Below the pieces are notes generated by a model, which saw only the letters and a program-made list of their open reading frames with translations, was not told the origin of the DNA and searched no databases. The translations under genes were made by a program, and so were the position numbers. DNA of 64,000 bases, from contig NZ_JACHLZ010000001.1 in NCBI RefSeq assembly GCF_014204755.1, forward strand, positions 2,728,001-2,792,000, given 5' to 3'. Positions 16,279 to 24,339 of this stretch are shown here, piece by piece. Numbering within the stretch: position 1 is the first letter of the stretch; every line of letters starts with the position of its first letter. Source of the DNA: Brachybacterium aquaticum (GTDB lineage: Bacteria; Actinomycetota; Actinomycetes; Actinomycetales; Dermabacteraceae).

Positions 16279-17127
16279 TCAGGCCCCCTGGTGCCCGGAG
16301 AACTCGTCGGGGTGCTTGCCCTGACGTCCGGCCTCGCCCTTGTGGAGGCCGTTGATGCTCGCGATCTCGTCGGCCGAGAGCTCGAGCTCGACGGCGGCGA
16401 GGTTCTGCACCATCCGCTCGGGGGTGACGGACTTGGGGATCACGACGTTGCCCAGCGCCAGGTTCCAGGCGAGCATGACCTGCGCGGACGTGGTGCCGTG
16501 TGCGTCGGCGATCGCGGTGATGGCCGGGTCCTCGAGCTCACCGCCGCCCTGCCCAAGCGGCGACCAGGACTCGGTGAGGATGCCCTTGAAGGCGTGGAAC
16601 TCGCGGTGCTCGGGCTGGGAGAAGTAGGGGTGCAGCTCGATCTGGTTCAGGACGGGCAGCACGCCGGTCTCGGCCTCGAGCAGCTCGAGGTCCTGGATGC
16701 GGAAGTTGGAGGTGCCGATGGAGCGGATGCGTCCCTGCTCCTTGAGCTCGACCAGGGTCTTCCAGGTCTCGAGCGCCAGGCCCTTCTCGGGCGCGGGCCA
16801 GTGGATGAGGTAGAGGTCCAGCTCGTCCAGGCCGAGGTCCTCCATGGTCGCGTCGAAGGAGCGCAGGGTCGCGTCGCGACCCTGGTCCTGGTTGGGGACC
16901 TTGGAGGTCACGAAGATCTCGTCGCGCGCGAGGCCCGAGCGGGCGATGCCCTGGCCGACGCCGGCCTCGTTGTTGTAGCCGCGGGCGGTGTCGACGTGGC
17001 GGTAGCCGATCTCGAGAGCCTCGGCGACGGCGTCGGCCGCGACCTCGTTCTCGACCTGCCACACGCCGTAGCCGAGCTGGGGGATCGTGCGGCCGTCGTG
17101 AAAGGTGAGGCGGGGCGAGGTGGGCAT
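16279..17127 (-). CDS. Aldo/keto reductase
   Basis: NADPH-dependent carbonyl reductase of the 2,5-diketo-gluconate reductase group; 282 aa. The catalytic tetrad is visible as Asp46 (HVDTARGY), Tyr51, Lys76 (FVTSKV) and His109 (YLIHWP). NADPH-binding blocks are IGTSNFRI, NQIELHPYF and the C-terminal IPKSVTPERM. The start at ATG 17127 has an AGGAG site at the very edge of the inserted IS end (17138), so the insertion stopped just short of destroying the ribosome site and has replaced the native promoter region. A strong hairpin follows the gene. Confidence 0.93.
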   Translation of the reverse strand: MPTSPRLTFHDGRTIPQLGYGVWQVENEVAADAVAEALEIGYRHVDTARGYNNEAGVGQGIARSGLARDEIFVTSKVPNQDQGRDATLRSFDATMEDLGLDELDLYLIHWPAPEKGLALETWKTLVELKEQGRIRSIGTSNFRIQDLELLEAETGVLPVLNQIELHPYFSQPEHREFHAFKGILTESWSPLGQGGGELEDPAITAIADAHGTTSAQVMLAWNLALGNVVIPKSVTPERMVQNLAAVELELSADEIASINGLHKGEAGRQGKHPDEFSGHQGA

Positions 17128-17137
17128 GGTGCTCCTA

Positions 17138-17210
17138 GGGCGTGTTGCTAAAGGATTCGGGGACGGTGAATGCGCGAGTCTGGAGTCATGTCGCGCGATG
17201 CCATCAGACC
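17138..17210 (+). repeat. Left end of an IS5/IS427-type element, no transposase behind it
   Basis: GGGCGTGTTGCTAAA at 17138 onward matches the terminal repeat of the intact IS at 18155 and, like it, follows a CTA. Similarity continues to about 17210, including the position of the transposase start (here ATGTCGCGCGATGCCATC), after which it is unrelated. From about 17211 to 17505 I see no gene, only the promoter side of the membrane-protein gene. Confidence 0.75.
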
Positions 17211-17505
17211 CGTGGACGTGGTGGACGCGGTGCTAGTCACGGCGGCTAACCTACCCGGCCCCTTCCCACCCACCTTCGGGAGTGCATGGCCATAGACCCG
17301 ACCGAATCCTCCCCTGGGGTGCGCCAGGCACCCGGCCCACGCCCGGGCGCGACTGAGGCAGAGTCGGTTGTTTCTGGAAGGCCGACGCCGCACCACAACC
17401 CTCGCCGGCGAGCCGGGACGTGCCTCCACCCATACCCGCCTGGACACCCACGTCGAGGCCCCCATGGGACGATAAACCCGGTCACACGCCGACGGAGGGG
17501 ATCCG

Positions 17506-18132
17506 ATGACAACGCACACCACCACGGCCGGCCGCCAGCCATCCGAGACTCCCACGGCAGTCCGCGGGATTAGCGCGCTGCGCCACCCCGTGGTCTCCGG
17601 CGGGCTCATCGGAGTCATCGGCGGGACAGCCTTCCTCTTCGCCGGCCTCCTTGGGGTGCCCTCACCGACACAGGGCCCACTGCGCGGGCTGGCTGCCGCC
17701 CTGGCCACCTTCACCCTTGCAGTGATCCTGTTCCGCCGCAGGGTCCTCCCCGAGCTGCGCCCGCCTGCACCGGGGGCGGCACGTGTTTACGGGGTCGCCG
17801 TCGTCGTAATGCTCCTGCTGATGCCGGTCACGCGCCTGGTCGCTCAGGCCTTACATGCCCCGACGGCCCAGAGCGCTTTGGTGGCCGCCGTCGTCGGCGC
17901 GCACTTCCTCCCCTTCGCTCGGGTCTTCCATGCCCCGGTGTTCTGGTGGATCGGCGGGTCCATGGTCGCCCTCGGCCTCGGCGGGGCACTCCTGGCGGTC
18001 CTGGGCATGCACGTGGCCGGGCCGGCCGGCGCCGCGGCGGCCGGTGCGGCGATGCTCGTGATCGTGGCAGTGCAGGCGGTCCGACAACACGCCCCGGGCG
18101 CCACAGCAGCCACAGAACAGTCTGCCGCGTGA
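17506..18132 (+). CDS. Multipass membrane protein of unknown function, flanked by IS ends
   Basis: A 208-aa protein with about five or six membrane segments: GGLIGVIGGTAFLFAGLLG, LRGLAAALATFTLAVILF, YGVAVVVMLLLMPVTRLV, SALVAAVVGAHFLPFARVF, FWWIGGSMVALGLGGALLAVLG and PAGAAAAGAAMLVIVAVQAV. The ATG follows GGAGGGG. The HFLPFARVFH...FW segment in the fourth helix is the most family-like part, and similar integral proteins occur in actinobacteria without a known role. It sits between an IS end (17138) and a complete IS (18155) and may be cargo of a mobile segment. Codon use is slightly less GC-extreme than the neighbours. Confidence 0.75.
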   Translation: MTTHTTTAGRQPSETPTAVRGISALRHPVVSGGLIGVIGGTAFLFAGLLGVPSPTQGPLRGLAAALATFTLAVILFRRRVLPELRPPAPGAARVYGVAVVVMLLLMPVTRLVAQALHAPTAQSALVAAVVGAHFLPFARVFHAPVFWWIGGSMVALGLGGALLAVLGMHVAGPAGAAAAGAAMLVIVAVQAVRQHAPGATAATEQSAA

Positions 18133-18203
18133 CCCAATCCGGGCTCACGCCCTAGGGCGTGTTGCTAAAAGGTTTCAAGGGGTGGATGCGTCAGTCTTGA
18201 GGG

Positions 18204-18593
18204 GTGTCGCGTGATGTCATCTCGGACGAGGTCTGGGCCGTGATCGGCCCACTGTTCCCCGAAGCCAAGACCACCGGGCGTCCGCCCGTGGATCGGCGCA
18301 TCGTGGTCGAGGCCACCGCGTGGCGCTTCCGCACCGACGCGCCGTGGCGGGATCTGCCCGAGCGGTTCGGGAACTGGAACACGATCTACAAGAACTTCAA
18401 CCGGTGGGCCGCTCAGGGCGTGTGGGAGCGGGTGCTGGAGAAGACCCAGTCCTTGGCACAGCAGGCTGGCGAGCTGGACTGGGTGGCCTCGATCGATTCC
18501 ACGATCGTGCGCGTCCACCAGCACGGGGCGACCCTGCCCCGCCCCACAGGGGGCCCTGATGAACTACAAGAAATCCGGGGCGGAGCCGGCTGA
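18204..18593 (+). CDS. IS5-family transposase, ORF A (N-terminal part)
   Basis: GTG 18204 gives 129 aa starting SRDVISDEVWAVIGPLFPEAK, the DUF4096 DNA-binding domain, and running into the first catalytic segment WVASIDSTIVRVHQHGA with the first Asp of the DDE triad. It overlaps ORF B by 35 bp. ORF B is in the +1 (or -2) register, so a full transposase needs ribosomal frameshifting; CCC-rich and GGGGG-containing sequence around 18535-18560 could serve as the slip site. Confidence 0.88.
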   Translation: MSRDVISDEVWAVIGPLFPEAKTTGRPPVDRRIVVEATAWRFRTDAPWRDLPERFGNWNTIYKNFNRWAAQGVWERVLEKTQSLAQQAGELDWVASIDSTIVRVHQHGATLPRPTGGPDELQEIRGGAG

Positions 18594-19083
18594 TCATGCC
18601 ATCGGACGCTCCCGCGGCGGTCTGACGACGAAGTCGCATCTGGTCTGTGATGGCAAGGGCAGGGTGCTGGCGTTCTTGGTGACCGGCGGGCAGGTGGCCG
18701 TCACCTCGATGTTGGCCACCACGCTGGAGCAGATCAGCGTGGCCGGCGCCCGTGGGCGGCCCCGGACACGGCCTGACCGCCTGATTGCGGACAAGGGCTA
18801 CCCCTCGAAGGCGAACCGTGCCTGGCTGCGCCGGCATGGCATCGCGGCCACGATCCCGGAGCGAGCGGATCAGATCGCGCACCGGCGCCGCCGCCCAGGA
18901 AGACCGATCGACTTCGGTGAAGACCAGCGCCAGCGCTACCGGGGACGCAATGTCGTGGAGCGGTGCTTCAACCGGCTCAAGCAGTGGCGAGGAATCGCGA
19001 TGCGCTCGGACAAGTACGCCCGGCACTATCACGCCGGGCTCTGCGTCGCCGCGACACTGCATTGGCTGACTACTACCCTTTAG
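18559..19083 (+). CDS. IS5-family transposase, ORF B (catalytic part)
   Basis: Encodes the DDE-transposase core: HAIGRSRGGLTTKSHLVCDGKG, then RLIADKGYPSKANRAWLR with the second Asp, and RNVVERCFNRLKQWRGIAMR with the Glu. The protein ends ATLHWLTTTL inside the right terminal repeat. An ATG at 18559 exists, but the product is more likely made by frameshift from ORF A, as in other IS427-group elements. Confidence 0.88.
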   Translation: MNYKKSGAEPADHAIGRSRGGLTTKSHLVCDGKGRVLAFLVTGGQVAVTSMLATTLEQISVAGARGRPRTRPDRLIADKGYPSKANRAWLRRHGIAATIPERADQIAHRRRRPGRPIDFGEDQRQRYRGRNVVERCFNRLKQWRGIAMRSDKYARHYHAGLCVAATLHWLTTTL

Positions 19084-19270
19084 CAACACGCCCTAGCTGT
19101 GGTCGGGGGCTGCGGTCCTCGCGGCGGCGCTGCCGACGGAGGCTTTCCCGCGGGAACGCCTGGCGCCCTCGGGAACGTTCCCTCCCAGCCTAGCGCCGGG
19201 GCCGGGGATGTGGTCGACCGGTTGGCATCGGTCGTCCGTCGGCCGACGGGACTCCCGGCCGACGCGCTCC

Positions 19271-19738
19271 TCAGCTCCGGCAGACCCCCAGCGAGAACGG
19301 CCTCGAGCTCGGGTCCGAGGCGAGCCACCGGGCGAGCTCGGGCGGGTGGACGATGTGCCGGTCGAGATGGGCGAGGTCGAGCCAGGCGGTGCCGTCCTGG
19401 CCGGGGTCGGGCTCGGTGCCCTCGCCGGGCTCCTCCCCCTCGGCGAGTCCGCACCAGTAGGCGATGTTGACCTGGTGGAACGGCGGGATCGGGGAGCCGT
19501 CGACCATGCGGTGATCCATCATGATCTCGAACATGCAGGCGGGCTGGAACACCTCCACCGTCGCGCCGATCTCCTCGCGGCACTCGCGGACCATGGCGCT
19601 GCGCTGGTCCTCGCTGTGCTCCTGGCCGCCGCCGGGCAGGGCGTAGATCTCGGTCCCGTCGGGGTCGAGGTAGCGGTTCATCAGGACCTGCTGGTCGCGG
19701 ATGATCAGTGCCTTCACGCCCACGCGCGGTGTTCTCAT
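19271..19738 (-). CDS. Nudix hydrolase
   Basis: Hydrolyses a nucleoside diphosphate linked to another group; 155 aa. The full Nudix box is present: GGQEHSE, seven residues, then RECREEIGA, with the metal-binding Glu residues. The box lies about residues 37-59, after VGVKALIIRDQQVLMNRYLD. The end (HPPELARWLASDPS) does not indicate a substrate. Its ATG overlaps the stop of the upstream EIIA gene by 4 bp (19735-19738), so the two are co-translated, which hints that it is a housekeeping partner or a passenger rather than a PTS enzyme. The IS ends 178 bp from its stop. Confidence 0.9.
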   Translation of the reverse strand: MRTPRVGVKALIIRDQQVLMNRYLDPDGTEIYALPGGGQEHSEDQRSAMVRECREEIGATVEVFQPACMFEIMMDHRMVDGSPIPPFHQVNIAYWCGLAEGEEPGEGTEPDPGQDGTAWLDLAHLDRHIVHPPELARWLASDPSSRPFSLGVCRS

Positions 19739-20322
19739 GCGGTCCCCTCCCGGGTGTCGGTGCGGCTGTCGGCCGCGATCTGGGCGAGCAGCAGGCTCGC
19801 GCGGGCCTCGAGCTCGTCATCGTCGGCCGCATCCAGCAGCGCCGCGACGGACGCCTCGTCCCGCAGCAGCGCCATCAGCCGCTGGAGCGCGACCAGGTGC
19901 TCGCGCGCGTCGGTGAGCAGCGGCATCGCCACCAGCTGCACCTCCACGCTCCCGCCGGCGCCGCCCATCTCGCCGAAGGGCACGGGACGGGCGAGGGTCG
20001 CCAGCGCCAGGCCGGGGACGAGCACGTGCTCGGGGTCGGCGTGCGGGATGGCGGTGGGGATCGGGGTGGGCAGCCCGGTCGGGTAGCGGCGCTCGCGGGC
20101 GCGCAGCGCCTCGGGGAAGCCGAGCGTCACCGCGCCGTGGTCCAGCAGCCGCCCGGCCAGGGAGCGCAGCACGTCCTCCGCGTCGGTGACGTCGAGGTGC
20201 GCGACGACCACGCTCAGCGCGAGCGGCGCGGGCCCGCCCGGCGCGCTGGGCGCGACGCCGTCGGCCGACGGGTGCTCGGCGCCGGCGCCGTCGGACGCGC
20301 GGTGTCGGGGATCAGTGCTCAT
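19735..20322 (-). CDS. Stand-alone PTS EIIA protein, second paralogue
   Basis: A 195-aa EIIA of the fructose/galactitol type with active His94 in PTAIPHADPEHV, preceded by ERRYPTGLPTPIP. This arrangement is almost the same as in the 15541-16086 protein. ATG 20322 follows GGGAGGAA. The N-terminal extension contains the PSADG pentapeptide encoded by the recurrent CGTCGGCCGACG palindrome. Divergent from a SorC-type sugar regulator 157 bp away, which may control it; co-translated with a Nudix gene. No EIIB or EIIC is nearby. Confidence 0.88.
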   Translation of the reverse strand: MSTDPRHRASDGAGAEHPSADGVAPSAPGGPAPLALSVVVAHLDVTDAEDVLRSLAGRLLDHGAVTLGFPEALRARERRYPTGLPTPIPTAIPHADPEHVLVPGLALATLARPVPFGEMGGAGGSVEVQLVAMPLLTDAREHLVALQRLMALLRDEASVAALLDAADDDELEARASLLLAQIAADSRTDTREGTA

Positions 20323-20479
20323 GGTTCCTCCCGGATGGCGGCTCCCCGATTCTGGCACTCCCGGGCCCCTCGGCGACACGGGCGCCGCGCACCGGCCCGG
20401 GTGCGTACCCTGAACAGCACCGGCCCCGCCGCTCGCGCGGACCCTCGTCCTCCACTCCCCCAGCCCTCCAGGAGCCCCG

Positions 20480-21436
20480 ATGCCCGCCGCTCGCGACACC
20501 GCCCTCGTGGTGCGGGCGGCGCGCCTGTACTACGAGCAGGGCCGCTCGCAGACCGAGGTCGCCGCGGAGCTTGGGCTGTCCCGCTCGAACGTGTCGCGGA
20601 TCCTGTCCCAGGCGAAGGAGCGCGGGATCGTCGAGGTGACGATCCACGACCCGGACGGTCCGCCGCGCCGCGACGAGGCGCTCGAGGCGGCGCTGCGCGC
20701 CACCTTCTCCCTGGCCGAGGTGCATGTCGTCTCTGCCCCGCGCACCTCGGCGATGGAGGCGGTGGCCCGCGAGGGGGCGGCGCTGATCTCCGAGCGCGCC
20801 GCGACCGTGCGCAGCATCGGCGTGTCCTGGGGGCAGACCGTCCAGAGCGTCGTGGCGCGGATGGAGACCCTGCGCCCGCGGCCGACGCCGACCGTCCTGC
20901 CGCTGGTGGGAGGGCACAGCGCACTGGACCAGTTCGACTCCGGCGAGTCGGTGCTGCGCGTGCTCGCCTCCAGGCTCGGCGCGACGCCCCGCACCCTCTA
21001 CGCCCCGGCGGTGCTCGAGTCCGCGACGGCCGCGGAGACGCTGCGGGCCGAGTCCTCGATCCGCACCGTGCTCGAGGCGGCCGCGCAGGTCGAGCTCGCC
21101 GTAGTGGGCATCGGCTCGATGGGCCAGCACTCCTCCCCGCACGTGCTCGAGCTGATGGCGCTCAGCGACGAGGAGCGCGCCGCCTTCGAGGCGCAGGGCC
21201 CGGTCGGGGACGTATGCGGACGGTTCATCGACGCGCACGGCGTGCCGCTGGGGGCGCCGACGGACCAGCGGGTCCTCGCCGTCACCTTCTCCGAGCTGCT
21301 GCGGATCCCCGAGGTGCTCGGCGTCGCGGCGGGCGCGGAGAAGGCGCGGGGCGTGGCCGGGGTGCTTCGCAGCGGCGTGATCCGCACCCTGGTCGTGGAC
21401 GTGGACCTCGCCCGCGACCTCCTCGCCGGCACCTGA
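20480..21436 (+). CDS. SorC/DeoR-family sugar-responsive transcriptional regulator
   Basis: A 318-aa regulator. Residues 11-60 form the helix-turn-helix (RAARLYYEQGRSQTEVAAELGLSRSNVSRILSQ-type; key residues QTEVAAELG and SRSNVSRIL). The rest is the sugar-phosphate-binding domain of the SorC family, with SIGVSWGQTV, the LPLVGG segment and VVGIGSMG. The C-terminus GVAGVLRSGVIRTLVVD matches the family end. ATG 20480 follows CAGGAG. It is divergent from the EIIA-Nudix pair and probably regulates it and itself in response to a phosphorylated sugar. Confidence 0.9.
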   Translation: MPAARDTALVVRAARLYYEQGRSQTEVAAELGLSRSNVSRILSQAKERGIVEVTIHDPDGPPRRDEALEAALRATFSLAEVHVVSAPRTSAMEAVAREGAALISERAATVRSIGVSWGQTVQSVVARMETLRPRPTPTVLPLVGGHSALDQFDSGESVLRVLASRLGATPRTLYAPAVLESATAAETLRAESSIRTVLEAAAQVELAVVGIGSMGQHSSPHVLELMALSDEERAAFEAQGPVGDVCGRFIDAHGVPLGAPTDQRVLAVTFSELLRIPEVLGVAAGAEKARGVAGVLRSGVIRTLVVDVDLARDLLAGT

Positions 21437-21468
21437 GCCCGCAGATCACATGCCCCGCGGTTCACATG

Positions 21469-21531
21469 CACAGATAGGTCGATTCCATTCCAGATTCGCG
21501 GGCGAACTGGAACGGAATCGACCTATCTGTG
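21469..21531. repeat. Very long near-perfect hairpin between convergent genes
   Basis: Arms 21469-21493 and 21507-21531 (starting CACAGATAGGTCGATTCC) pair at 24 of 25 positions, and the loop continues the stem with TTCG/CGAA. The total stem is about 29-30 bp. It lies between the convergent regulator and aminotransferase-fold genes (158-bp gap) and is much longer and more AT-containing than an ordinary terminator. Confidence 0.85.
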
Positions 21532-21594
21532 GGTCTGTGGCTCTCTGGGTCTGCGGGCCCGGCCGGGGATGAGGCGCCCCCATGGAGGCTCGGC

Positions 21595-22494
21595 TCAGAT
21601 CCCGCCCTTGAGCACGCGCTCGAAGCGGGCGGTGAGCTCGGGGTCGGTGGGCAGCTCGCGGTCGTCGAGCTGGGCGATCGGGGCGGCGAGGCGGGTGGAG
21701 GACAGCAGCCACGCCCCGTCGGAGGCGGCGACGTCGTCCAGGGTCATGAGCTCCTCGCCGGTGGCGAGGCCCTGCTGCTCGCGCAGCCACGCGAAGAGGG
21801 TCTGCACGCTGGTGCCGGCGAGCACCCCGGCGCTGACGGGCGTGGTGAGGAAGGTGTCGCCGCGGCGCACGAGCAGCGTGGAGGTCGGGCCCTCGAGCGC
21901 ATACCCGTCGCTGGACACGAACAGCACGTCGGCGGCGCCACGGCGCTTCGCCTCGCGCACCGCGGCCATGTTCACGGCGTAGCTGAGGGTCTTCGCGCCG
22001 GCGAGCAGCCAGGGACTCGTGGCAGGGGCGCTGGTGGGAAGTCCGCGATCGAGCGCGGCGACCTTCATCCCGGCGCGGTAGGGGCTCCAGTCGTCGGAGA
22101 CGCGGGCGTGGATCCAGCAGGTCGGCTCGCCGGCGCCCTCGATCCCGCGGGTGTACATCACGCGCACGCTCAGCTCGGCGACAGGCTCGTGCGCGGCGAT
22201 CACGGCGTCGACCGCGTCGGCGAGGACTCCCAGGTCGGGGGCGGGCAGGTCGACCATCTCGGCGCTGCGGGCGAGGCGCGCCAGGTGGGGGCCGACGTTC
22301 ACGGGCGTGCCGTCGAAGGCGCCGATGGTCTCGAAGATCCCGTCGCCGCGGGTGGCGACGAGGTCGGTGACCGAGAGCTGGGGGACGGTCGCGTCGGCCA
22401 CGTGGAAGGCCGCGCCGCCGTCGGCCGGGGCGCCGGTGACCCCGGGGACGAGGACGAGCACCGGGGCGGGGGCGGAAGGACTGGTCGCGCTCAT
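21595..22494 (-). CDS. pabC: Class IV PLP enzyme, aminodeoxychorismate lyase-like
   Basis: Probably converts 4-amino-4-deoxychorismate to p-aminobenzoate for folate synthesis, or is a related branched-chain/D-amino acid aminotransferase. The protein is 299 aa with the fold-type IV pattern: LVATRGDGIFETIGAFDG, the PLP lysine in LLAGAKTLSYAVNM (about residue 168), then EGPTSTLLVRRGDTFLTTPVSAGVLAGTS-like phosphate-binding segment (key residues EGPTSTLL and GVLAGTS). ATG 22494 follows CAGGAG. No other folate gene is adjacent, so the assignment rests on motif spacing. Confidence 0.8.
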   Translation of the reverse strand: MSATSPSAPAPVLVLVPGVTGAPADGGAAFHVADATVPQLSVTDLVATRGDGIFETIGAFDGTPVNVGPHLARLARSAEMVDLPAPDLGVLADAVDAVIAAHEPVAELSVRVMYTRGIEGAGEPTCWIHARVSDDWSPYRAGMKVAALDRGLPTSAPATSPWLLAGAKTLSYAVNMAAVREAKRRGAADVLFVSSDGYALEGPTSTLLVRRGDTFLTTPVSAGVLAGTSVQTLFAWLREQQGLATGEELMTLDDVAASDGAWLLSSTRLAAPIAQLDDRELPTDPELTARFERVLKGGI

Positions 22495-22579
22495 GGCAAT
22501 GCTCCTGGTCGGGGCCTCGCGGGCGACGAGGCACTCCGACCAGGGTAGACCCGGGCCGGGCGGCCCGCGCGAGCGGGCG

Positions 22580-24112
22580 TCAGCGGCCGGGGGTACCGCC
22601 GTCCCCGAAGCCGATGCCCTCCGCCGCGGAGGCCGCGCCGAGGCCGGTCGAGGCGGAGAGCGCGGAGCCCACCGCGGCGCCGGTCGCGGACCCTCCCGTG
22701 ATGCCGCTCACCAGTTCGCCGAGGTTGGCGAGCAGTCGCTCGAACAGGGTGGTCGGCGCGTCGAGCGCGGCGGGGGCGATCCGGCTGCCGCCAACGCTGC
22801 CGGGCGACATCGCGGGGCCCTCCACGCCCTGGGGACCGAGCGGTCTGCCCGGCTGCACCGCGTCGTCGGCGCTCTCGCCGGCCCCAGTCGCCGCGGCGTC
22901 CCCGGCACCGCCCGCAGCACCGCTTCCGGCGCCACCACCGGCACCGCCAGCGGCACCACCAGCACCGCCACCCGCACCGCTGCCGGATCCGCCGCTGCCG
23001 GAGGCACCGGACTCGGACCCACCGGACTCCACCCCACCAGAGCCTGCGCCCTCCCCGGCGCCGCCGCTCTGTCCAGCCCCGTCGGCCGCACCGGAGCCCG
23101 ACCCGTCGGCCGCACCCCCGGCGGCCCCGTCGGCCGACCCGTCGCCGAGCACGCCCTCGGCGCCCGCGCCGATCCCGGAGCCAAGCGCCGAGCCGATCCC
23201 GGAGCCGAGCGCCGAGCCGGTCCCGGAGCCGAGCGCGCCCAGCGCGCCGCCTGCGAGGCCCTCCGCGCCCAGGCGGCCGCTCTCGCCGATCAGGTTGCCG
23301 AGGCCGGCGGTGAGGCCGAGGCCTGTGAGCAGCTGGTCCAGCGCCATGCCGAGCCCGAGCGCCTGCGCGACCATGTCGGCGAGCGCCCCGCCGAGCACGC
23401 TGCTGAGGAACGAGCCGAGGAATGCCGCCCGACCCTCGGGGGTGGCCAGCAGCTCGCCCAGCAGCGCCTCCACGGCCGCGTCGGTGCCCGCGGGGAACAT
23501 CCCGCCCTGCAGGGCCGCGGTGAGCGCATCGCCGAGCGGACCGCCGGCGAGCGCCTGGCCGAGCTCCGGGCCGAACAGGCCGCTGAGCAGCTCGCCGACC
23601 GCGCCCTCCGCACCGGTCGCCACGCCGCCCGCGGCGCCGAGCAGCTCGCCCGCTCCCGGGTGGCCCGCTCCCGGCTCGCCCGAGCCTGCACCGGGCGCGC
23701 CGCCATAGCCGGAGCTGTACGCTCCCCCGCTCCCGGAACCGCCGGCCCCGCCCCCACGGGACCCGCCGCTGCCAGGCCCGCCGCTGCCAGGCCCGCCACC
23801 GCTGCCACCGCCGCCGATGCCTCCCCCGCCGCCGCCGATGCTGTCGGGGCTCGACGCGCCCTCCTGCTCCTCGGCGTGGGCGCGCAGGCGACGCGCGCGC
23901 TGGCGCAGCTCGACGGCGCCGTCCAGCAGCCCGGGGCGGACGATGCCGGACCACTCGGCACGGAAGTGCTCGGCGTCCTCACCGGTCCATTCGGTGGCGT
24001 CGATGGTCGCGGCGAGGCGGCCGGCCAGCTCCTCGAGCGCCTCCGCGCGACGCGAGCAGACGGCGCCCATGGTGCGCAGCGCGTCGGTGTCCGCACCCCA
24101 GATCCCGTTCAT
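22580..24112 (-). CDS. WXG100-like protein with long Gly/Ser/Ala-rich tail
   Basis: The first 85 residues (from MNGIWGADTDALRTMG at ATG 24112) form two helices around a WTG turn at 42-44, with AEHFRAEWSGIV after it, as in WXG100/ESAT-6-like secretion substrates. The rest, to 510 aa, alternates glycine/serine-rich blocks with a helical middle (LGELLSGLFGPELGQALAGG and similar, about residues 150-270), which could be a membrane-active or channel segment. There is no nuclease or other toxin domain I recognise at the C-terminus. The upstream extension to 24178 lacks a ribosome site. Probably exported by a type VII-like system, which is not in the window. Confidence 0.72.
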   Translation of the reverse strand: MNGIWGADTDALRTMGAVCSRRAEALEELAGRLAATIDATEWTGEDAEHFRAEWSGIVRPGLLDGAVELRQRARRLRAHAEEQEGASSPDSIGGGGGGIGGGGSGGGPGSGGPGSGGSRGGGAGGSGSGGAYSSGYGGAPGAGSGEPGAGHPGAGELLGAAGGVATGAEGAVGELLSGLFGPELGQALAGGPLGDALTAALQGGMFPAGTDAAVEALLGELLATPEGRAAFLGSFLSSVLGGALADMVAQALGLGMALDQLLTGLGLTAGLGNLIGESGRLGAEGLAGGALGALGSGTGSALGSGIGSALGSGIGAGAEGVLGDGSADGAAGGAADGSGSGAADGAGQSGGAGEGAGSGGVESGGSESGASGSGGSGSGAGGGAGGAAGGAGGGAGSGAAGGAGDAAATGAGESADDAVQPGRPLGPQGVEGPAMSPGSVGGSRIAPAALDAPTTLFERLLANLGELVSGITGGSATGAAVGSALSASTGLGAASAAEGIGFGDGGTPGR

Positions 24113-24339
24113 CCCCTGCGGTTCCCCTGTCCCGTGCCGCGGTGGTCCGCGGACGCCGCTTCCCCGTGTCGTGCCCACCGTATTGCGCGTCCCCGCCCAC
24201 GACCATGGGGAGGACTACCCATGCCCGGACCTGCCCCGATGCCGTCTCCGTGCCCCTCGGCGCGGCTGACGGGGCCGGGTACCGACGGGCCTGGCGGCCG
24301 GGTGCCGACGGCGCGGCCGACGTGGCCTTCCGGCCGGGG

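Larger units (their letters stand above)
18155..19093 (+). mobile_element. Complete IS5-family (IS427-group) insertion sequence, 939 bp
   Basis: Ends are perfect 18-bp inverted repeats, GGGCGTGTTGCTAAAAGG at 18155 and its complement ending at 19093, flanked by TA on both sides (within CTAG), the target duplication of this group. Inside are two overlapping frames for one transposase. All catalytic segments look intact, so the element may still be active. Confidence 0.93.

Noticed and set aside
18146..18161. Perfect palindrome CACGCCCTAGGGCGTG as an operator
   Set aside because: It is fully explained by the IS left terminus meeting a CACGCCC-TA target or a second IS end.
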